Positions 57,401 to 64,000 of a stretch of DNA of 64,000 bases are shown here, one piece after another. The stretch spans positions 22,223,759 to 22,287,758 of the forward strand of contig CAIIXF020000009.1 in assembly GCA_903813345.2 (NCBI GenBank). The letters are read 5' to 3'. A model generated the notes under the pieces. That model saw nothing but the letters and a program-made list of their open reading frames with translations. It was not told the DNA's origin and searched no databases. Numbering within the stretch: the first letter of the stretch is position 1; the number at the start of each line of letters is the position of its first letter. Both the position numbers and the translations under genes were made by a program. The stretch is from Owenia fusiformis. Taxonomy: Eukaryota > Annelida > Polychaeta > Sabellida > Oweniidae.

Positions 57401-60400
57401 AACAGCTTTATCAAATTAACAATAATGCGAAAATTATCTTTTATCCATGTATCAGGCTGACTTTCCTTACTTTCGATACGCAGATTGCACCTCAGCTAGT
57501 GACACCTCTCCATCTTGTAGTAACAACGGTGACTGTTGTGACGGACAGAGTTGTCTTGACAACCGATGTACAGGTACGCCCATATAGTAGATAATCCAAC
57601 GGCTTATTTCTTGTTCGATCCCAGTATGAAACTCAGGGACAGTGATCCAAAATAATATAACATTAGCACAAAGGTTTTACTCCATATTGCCAGAAAGTGA
57701 GTGAAATGGCGTATTCTCTATTCGATATGCGGTATTATTTATTTTGGTTACCTTAATTGGCTCACCATGTACGTCCATGTATTCTGCGTTGTTCATATTT
57801 CTTAGTTGTCCAATATCCGTACTGGCTCGCTTCCTAAAATTTTCATTTCTAAAAAAGTTAGAATAGATTGACCCTATATCTAGAACTTCCCAGCACATAA
57901 CTATATACACTTTTTATAATTATGTGATTGAAATGTACAGGGTGTCCCGAAAGTATGCCCCCCCCCCTAGACAGACATATTCCATTGTCCTCATAGTATG
58001 TGTCATATATCATTTTAAAGCTTGTCCAAAGTTACATTGATTTGCCAAGTATCATGGTTTAACTCCCAAATGGGAAGAAGTTAAAGTCTTTTTAAAAGTT
58101 AGTGTTTTGTCAAAATAAAGTTCAATTTTACACCACATTACTAGTCAATGTGTCCCCCCTTGGCCATGTTAACAGCGGCAATTATTTTCAGATACGACCT
58201 TAAAAGCCCTTCAAATAGGAGTGTGGAATTTTATATAACCCTCTTAAAACCTGTTAAGGGACTTTAGAAGAGTTTCCTTAGAGTTTCTACCCTCACCTCT
58301 TTTTCCAACTCAATATCCATCCGACCCGAAAAGAATTGCTACTGTTAAGATGTCCCGGGAGGACACATTGACTGGTGATTTGGCGTAAAATTGAACTTAA
58401 TTTTGACCAAACACTAAATTTTGAAATGCCTGTAATTTTTTCACATTTGAGAGTTGAACCATGATACTTGGTGAATCAATGTAACTTTGGATAAGCTTTA
58501 AAATGATATATGACACTTACTATGACGACACTGGTATATATCTGCCTAGGGGGGGGGCATACTTTCGGGACACCCTGTATATCTGTTATATTATATGCCC
58601 AGCCAATAGAGGAGTTTCTATATGGATTTGAAATCTCGCTAATTCTCGTTTTTTCGTGCAATTTCAAGAGATTTGCACAGGAAACCTCTAATTTTCCTTC
58701 TTTTAAATAGCATATTTGAATTCAGTGAAAAGTTTTCTGCGATAATAGCTTTGATTTACATGTCAATTAAATCATTTTCCATTACCTGGTGATCTTAATT
58801 TAAATGGGATTGATGCCCTTCTCTTGACTATCATTGTGAACCATAAAAGAATCCTTATTGGCTCATGCTATAGATCACCGAGCCAGAATGCCACTGAAAC
58901 GCGTAATTATTTTTCTTCATCAAACAACTTACTTGAACAAATAGAAAGGTACCGACCGTCCTTTGATCATGTTATTTTGATGGGTGACCTCAACGCTAAA
59001 CATTCCATATGGTTTGATAACCAAGATACCAATCTTGCAGGGACAAAACTCCTGGAAACCTTAGATCTTAATGACTATGTTCAAATTATTAACGAACCAA
59101 CTAGAATTACTGACCTTTCCAAATCATGCATAGATCATATTTTGACAAACTCACCTGATATATTTGACCATTTTGAAATATGTGACCCTATAGGCATGAC
59201 CGACCACAGTACTATCACTGCACAAGTAAGATTGGAGTAACCAAATCCAAACCTATAAAAAAACTATTTGGAAATACAACGAATTCAACTTAGAAAATCT
59301 GAACAACGCAATCAGGAATACAAACTGGTTACATATTTTAAATGAGAATATAGACTTAGATTTGGCTACCTCTAACTTTATGAATAAACTCATGGATATA
59401 TACAAATCCAGAATTCCAAATAAAATTATAACTGTTCGGTCAAATGATCAGCCATGGATCACCAGTACACTTAAAAAAGAACTATCGAAGAAGAAAACGC
59501 TTTACAAGAAATTTTCCAAATCTCCCTCTCAACTTAATAAATTAATATATGACCAACAGGCAACTAAAGTTGCCCAACTTGTTGAACAAGCCAAAATAGA
59601 TCACGAAAAAAAACCTTATCATCAATTGACCAGCTAAATAAGTCCGATAAAAATTATTGGAGAATCATCAAATCATTTTTAGGCACAAATTTGACGAAAA
59701 ACAGCATATCTAGCATTTATGATGAAATGACTGGACACGCACTTTCAAATAACCTTGATATTGCAAACAAATTCATGAACTATTTTGCCTCTAAAAACCA
59801 TACAGATGCCAGTTTTGACCATTTGCCTCTATTCCCTATGAGGACAAATTCCTTACTCATCTCCGCTAAGACTGACCAATTTGAAGTTATGAAAATTATT
59901 CTCTCCTTAGATACCTCCAAAGCATGCGGGCCAGATAATATCACAAACAAAATGTTGAACCTTACAGCTCATACCATTTCAAAACCTCTTACCATATTAT
60001 TTTATAAACTTCTAACTATTAACTTATCCAGATATTTGGAAAATAGGCAATGTTTGTCCAATCTTTAAAAAAATGATAAATCAAATGCTAATAACTACAG
60101 ACCTATCACTCTGCTAAGCTCCATATCCAAAGTCTTTGAAAAGGTTCTTGCTGACAGAATCAGAAAACACTTACTTGACAATGATCTTCTTTTTAAGTAT
60201 CAGTCCGGATTTTTACCTGGCCATAGCACCATTCATCAACTTTTATCTATCAAGCATTTTCTTCAAACTACTTTTGAAGGACAAGCCTCCAAAACAATAT
60301 TTTTGGACGTAGCCGCCGCTTTTGACCGGGTTCCGCACTCGTTACTCCTCCATAAACTTAAGGCGTATGGTTTTCAAGGTCAAATCCTTAAAATTATCAC

Positions 60401-63003
60401 ATCTTATCTCACCAACAGGAAAATTGCTGTTCAAATTTCTGGTGAGACCTCCAATTACTCAGAAACTAATTTTATAAACTGCGGTGTCCCACAGGGCTCA
60501 ATACTAAGGCCAATACTTTTTCTAATATATATTAATGACCTTCCAGACAATCTGGATGGTCATTGCTACATTTATGCAGATGATACCTCATTACACCATC
60601 ATTTTGACCCAAAACAACCACAACAAATAGAAGCAGTGGTAAAATCCAATCTAATTAAAGTAGAAGAATAATCTAACACTTGGAAACTTGATTTTGAACC
60701 GGAGAAGAGTTCCGAGATGATTTTCCACTAACCTAGAACAAAAACTGATAATGTGTCAACTTCAAAATTAAACAATATAGAAATCAAAAGAGATACCAAG
60801 CACAAACATTTAGGACTCATCTTTGACCCATGTTTATCTTATGATAAGCATATTGGTGATTTACTAGTCAAAATAAGAAAAATGTTAAACCCATTAAAGA
60901 AACTCAAATTCAAGCTTGGGAGCAAGCACCTAGAAACAATCTTCAACTCATTCATTCTTCCTCACTTTGATTATGGTGCCATTTTATATGGCACAGCTTC
61001 TAAATTTCTTTTGCGAAGACTCGATAGTCTATATTACACAGCGGCACTCTATTGTTCTGGCTGCATCCAAGGGAGCAGTACAGAAAAGGTTCTAAGTCTC
61101 CTAAACTGGCCAACACTTGAATCCAGACGTAGAATACAATCAAATAATTTTATGTTCAAAGTTTCCAATGGTACAAGTCCCTCATATATCACAGACATTT
61201 TTGATAAGTATAGTAATGTTAGGAATAGAAACATGAGATACATTGATCCATTCAAAATGCCCATAAGATGCTCTGCTAGATTTTCATCCTCAGCAATACC
61301 TTCTGCAATCTCAAAATGGCTAGAGCTCCCCCTTCTATTAAAACCAAGAAAACTCTTCATAATTTCAAAAAACACCAACGGCTTTTCCTCCAAAACCCCT
61401 CTAAAATTTTGACCACAAGTCAACTCAATCTTTCTAGACGGCATGAGATAGTGGTAAATAAAGTAAGAGCTGACTTATTTTTTAAAGCTCAATTTTATGC
61501 CCATAATTTTAACTCTGTTGACAGCCCTAATTGTGCTTGTGGCAGCTCTCAAACCTTAAAGCATATTCTTTTCCAGTGCAATCGCTTAACCTTAGTAAGA
61601 CAGGATCTCTGGGAAAAACTTGCTGAATTAGAACCTTCTCTCAATAATAATCTTCCCCAGTATGATTTTATCTCCATTTTGAAAATAGGAAGCCCAAACT
61701 TAAGCATAGATGTAAACTCTAAAGCCATTTCACTGATGCTTGACTTCATTATAGACAATAGCTAATTCCCTCCCTCATGTCTCTCTCTCTCTCTCTGATA
61801 TCCTGTTGTCCTATCACACCTGCTCCGGTCCGCCGGGACCCTGTCTGCCTGCCACCCCCAGCGCCAGCCTCTCACCATTCCTATATAATGCCCTCTGGCG
61901 ATTTGGGGATGCTATTGTAATTGTATTTTAAACTATATCAATGAAATAAATAATAATAATAATAATAATTTTCCATTACCTAAAGTTTTCAACTTTTTAA
62001 AAAATTGGGGCAAATCTCCATCGATGCAATGCTAAAAGTCTTTAAAACCTTGATTTATTCGATGTGCAACCTAAATTTTCATCACTATCACAATGTGTTT
62101 GTACATTAACAGGGTCATTCCATGTTATGCCATTCGAGTTTAAGATAGATTCGACCAACACTTTTTGATAAATCATAAAATTAAGTGACTAATGCACGTT
62201 TTTAAAATTGAAGTCAATGGCAGTCTAGCCCAACCAATAACAGCAACAAATAAAAACAAGGGTGGCAGATGTTATATTTGCTTTATTCATCTAAATAGAA
62301 ACTCTGCTTTTATATTATTACGTGATTGTTCCCACACGGCTCGCATTTGGTTTCATCTAACCTCTCTAGTGGGGGAATATTCCAGAACGTACTGGTCCTT
62401 GTAATCCTTGGCCATGTGGAGATGATGGTGCCCAGTGCTTGTTTGCTTCGGGCAGTTACAAGTGTGTCTGTAAAACCAAAAGTGGACAAAACTGTGAAAT
62501 AGGTATGTATGAATTTTGTGGAGAGAAAGGTATTCATCTGAAGCCAAGGAAAAAATGAATAACATGTTAAAAATGTCGCAACCTGTGAAATGTCGCAACC
62601 GGGCTATACATTGTAGTTTAGACATTAGATACATAATCAGTTTGATAACAACCAGGCTATTCATTGTTATGTTCGACATGAGATACATCAACGGTTTGCA
62701 CCTTTTCAATGCCATATCCCTGGTCTCCGGGAGGTATATTAAAATATACTCTCATTGCAACAACATGGGTATAAGGGATTAAAATACCTGACCCCCTCCC
62801 CATAAGTAAATACGTATCATTGTAGCTATGAAGCATCTCGATACAGTGTGGTCATGAATCACCATAATTTACATTTTTCAGCTTGTAAAGATCCTACGTC
62901 CACTTTGGATCTAAGTTGTCCGGATTGGACTCACGAGGCGTGTTGTACTGGGTACGACTGCGGAGGAAATGTTCCTGGTAGCCATATGTGTAGGCCTACG
63001 TAG
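51436..63003 (+). CDS. Small secreted protein with alternating EGF-like and cystine-knot-like modules, 218 aa
   Basis: Six exons: 51436-51550 (signal peptide; LNFLSVPLVLFGIL), 52367-52459 (4-Cys module starting HKHVPC), 55700-55819 (EGF-like, NGPCNPNPCGDFSC then ICQCPNG), 57484-57573 (six Cys, C-x9-C-x5-CC-x4-C-x4-C), 62386-62502 (EGF-like, GPCNPWPCGDDGAQC then CVC), 62882-63003 (six Cys, C-x10-C-x7-CC-x4-C-x9-C, stop TAG). Total 657 nt. All five introns are phase 1, so each internal exon is a symmetrical shuffling unit. The EGF and knot exons look like a duplicated pair. AATAAA at 63070. Introns are filled with transposons. Cys spacing in exons 4 and 6 fits an inhibitor-cystine-knot-like fold; function unknown. 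Extra exons could have been missed in the 3-5 kb introns. Confidence 0.78.
52562..54226. mobile_element. DNA element, 1665 bp, with 51-bp identical TIRs
   Basis: Begins CACGGGGGATAAGCAAAACG and ends with the inverse. The 51-bp termini are identical. The 6-mer AGAATT flanks both ends (52556-52561 and 54227-54232). Internal copies of GACTGCG/CGCAGTC motifs occur near 52990, 53055 and 53740. No transposase frame. The superfamily is not assigned. It lies in intron 2 of the EGF/knot gene. Confidence 0.8.
54853..54928. repeat. Near-perfect palindrome, ~35-bp arms
   Basis: GGTTCAGGATATTGGGATTA and its inverse, TAATCCCAATATCCTGAACC, flank a short AT centre (GGCCAATA/TATTGGCC). It could be a MITE or a hairpin. 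It lies in intron 2 of the EGF/knot gene. Confidence 0.85.
55196..55252. repeat. Palindrome with a third partial copy
   Basis: AGCGGGCAGATATA is followed at once by its inverse, TATATCTGCCCGCT. A further TATATCTGCCCGCT occurs about 30 bp on. Non-coding. Confidence 0.8.
57938..58577. mobile_element. MITE, long member of the CAGGGTGTCCCGAAAGTATG family
   Basis: 640 bp flanked by TA (57936-57937 and 58578-58579). Ends CAGGGTGTCCCGAAAGTATG and its inverse. Arms of about 200 bp pair, for example AAGCTTGTCCAAAGTTACAT with ATGTAACTTTGGATAAGCTT. The centre has CTTGGCCATGTTAAC but no transposase. Same family as 11043-11256. It is in the intron between exons 4 and 5 of the EGF/knot gene. Confidence 0.85.
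58788..61967 (+). mobile_element. LINE insertion, 3.2 kb, 14-bp target duplication and (AAT)n tail
   Basis: ATTTTCCATTACCT is present on both sides (58774-58787 and 61968-61981). The element ends in ATAAATAATAATAATAATAA. It is 5'-truncated within the endonuclease and lies in the intron between exons 4 and 5 of the EGF/knot gene, in the same orientation. Confidence 0.93.
58824..61764 (+). pseudogene. Broken LINE ORF2: endonuclease, reverse transcriptase, zinc-knuckle end
   Basis: Endonuclease part 58824-59240 (GDLNAKHSIW, SCIDHILTNSPDI, MTDHSTITAQ). RT parts: 59362-59637; 59691-60068 (SKACGPDNITNKML); 60060-60671 (NYRPITLLSSISKVFEKVL, QSGFLPGHSTIHQLL, DVAAAFDRVPHSLL, GVPQGSILRPILF, YADDTSL); 60753-61412 thumb and C-terminal region; 61316-61764 with NCACGSSQTLKHILFQC. 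Stops and frameshifts near 59240, 59637, 60070, 60671, 60732 and 61400 make it non-functional. It resembles the Jockey/CR1 group by motif style, and is unlike the RT at 48279-50774. Confidence 0.92.
61944..61969 (+). repeat. (AAT)n LINE 3' tail
   Basis: AATAAATAATAATAATAATA directly precedes the right target duplication. Confidence 0.9.
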
Positions 63004-63540
63004 CCCCTCCGTGCTGTATGATTTCTAAGATGTCATTCGTTGAAGTTTAAGACATTGTAAATGTTATCAAATAAAGTCATTGAACAAACATGTATTCTGT
63101 TGCAATGTTAATCTGACAATACTTTCTAATAAAACTCGTAATGAAGTAATAAACCATAAAGCTAGTCAAAATACAGAAGATATCATTAAAATATATTTTA
63201 TACAGAAAATTTTGCACGCAAAGTGATAACTTTCAGTTTACCTTGTGAGAGCTTTAAAGTCATTTTTGAAAATCATTTTTCGCCTCCTGTGCTATTTCAA
63301 TAAGAGAGGTTTCTTGAAAAACAAAGAAACATTTGTTAAATAAAGTTAGTATTTCATTCTATTTTAACTTGTATCAAAAAGCGAGAACTTGGTTGGATGG
63401 ATAGATATTCTGCCATCGGACTTGCGGCAAACCTAACATTTCCCATTGGTCATCATGATAAACCATGACATCTCAGCTTTGTACATTACTACCAGAGAGA
63501 TGAACATTCATAGAAGCATTGGAATCTCATTCAAAAGCAG
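63004..63540. other. 3' UTR and flank of the EGF/knot gene
   Basis: AATAAA at 63070-63075 follows the stop by 67 bp and is the likely polyadenylation signal. Further right, 63449-63474 (TCATCATGATAAACCATGAC and on) repeats in inverse at about 2719-2744, a dispersed repeat. Confidence 0.6.
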
Positions 63541-64000
63541 ATACTTGCTAGACATAAAAAGTATGTAAGCAATTTATAATTATTTAATATACTCCTACTT
63601 GAACTATTGCACAATTCTTTGGGCTGGGGCATATTCAGGTCTATATAAATTACTCAAGTTACAAAAATCATATCTTCGTCTCATGGCAATGAAAGACAGG
63701 TTTGAGCACTCGTCTCCACTATTCAAACAATTTAAAATACTTCCCATGCATGATATCTATCAATTAAATGTTGGAATTTTTGTTTATTGCTGGTATAATA
63801 ATATATCAGCCCAACGAAAGATTTTTGAGAACTTTTTTACGTTAAATGTTGACATTCTTCGATATCAAACAAGAAATTCACATTCATGATATTTATGCCT
63901 TCAAGTTCAAAACAAATGTTGGTCTCTATTCAATTAAAGTTCAAGGTCAGAAAATTTGGAACTCTATATGGCCAAACTGCCCTAATTCACGTCACCATAC
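63540..64000 (+). pseudogene. LINE reverse transcriptase C-terminal fragment, runs off the window
   Basis: The frame 63599-63889 has LNYCTILWAGAYSGL, LQKSYLRLMAMKDRF and SPLFKQFKILPMHDIYQLN, typical of the region after the RT thumb in Jockey/CR1-like LINEs. The frame breaks near 63889. Similarity seems to continue in another frame to the edge (KTNVGLYSIKVQGQKIWNS). Confidence 0.8.

Overview
This window is AT-rich nuclear DNA from an invertebrate animal. It shows long GT-AG introns, extracellular-domain exon shuffling, and a dense mix of class I and class II transposons and minisatellites. The gene families suggest a bilaterian with a large secreted/membrane proteome, but I cannot place it more precisely from sequence alone.

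Layout. 1-980: tandem repeats and a (GACG)n-like tail. 1510-4719 (-): the first five coding exons of an SLC9B/NHA-type cation-proton antiporter, whose 3' end lies outside the window. 4720-11600: mostly non-coding, with one possible orphan coding exon (7607-7840) and a 1.5-kb foldback element (8146-9615). 11637-23553 (-) and 29131-39422 (-): two complete tandem paralogues, 18 coding exons each, of a type II transmembrane serine protease (gene A 803 aa, gene B 870 aa). Both have the order cytoplasmic tail, TM, stalk, SEA, Frizzled CRD, two LDLa, SRCR, trypsin. Every splice phase closes, both reading frames are open from start to stop, and 16 of the 18 exons have identical lengths. 40410-41376 (+): a three-exon Ly6/LU-domain gene. 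41934-43560 (+): a divergent ferritin-like gene that lacks most ferroxidase residues. 44868-46514 (+): an intronless 548-aa orphan with a four-cysteine motif. 47272-51050 (-): a LINE with a long RT frame and a minisatellite downstream. 51436-63003 (+): a six-exon gene for a small secreted protein that alternates EGF-like and cystine-knot-like modules, each on its own phase 1-1 exon. 63540-64000 (+): a LINE fragment running off the edge.

Mobile elements include an almost intact D34D mariner (37-bp perfect TIRs, TA duplication, one frameshift), a MULE-like element with ~290-bp TIRs and a 9-bp duplication in intron 1 of protease gene A, a 3.6-kb hAT-type element with an 8-bp duplication and a nested Harbinger-type MITE, a 1.7-kb element with 51-bp TIRs, tRNA-derived SINEs, several MITE families and two LINEs. 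One LINE has a 14-bp target duplication.

The most unusual items are the protease domain combination and its tandem pair, a minisatellite in gene B built from ~93-bp units that carry the acceptor and 5' part of its own SEA exon, the EGF/knot protein gene, and the ferritin-like gene without a normal iron centre. The multi-exon models come from reading splice sites, phases and domain motifs by eye. No database search was run.
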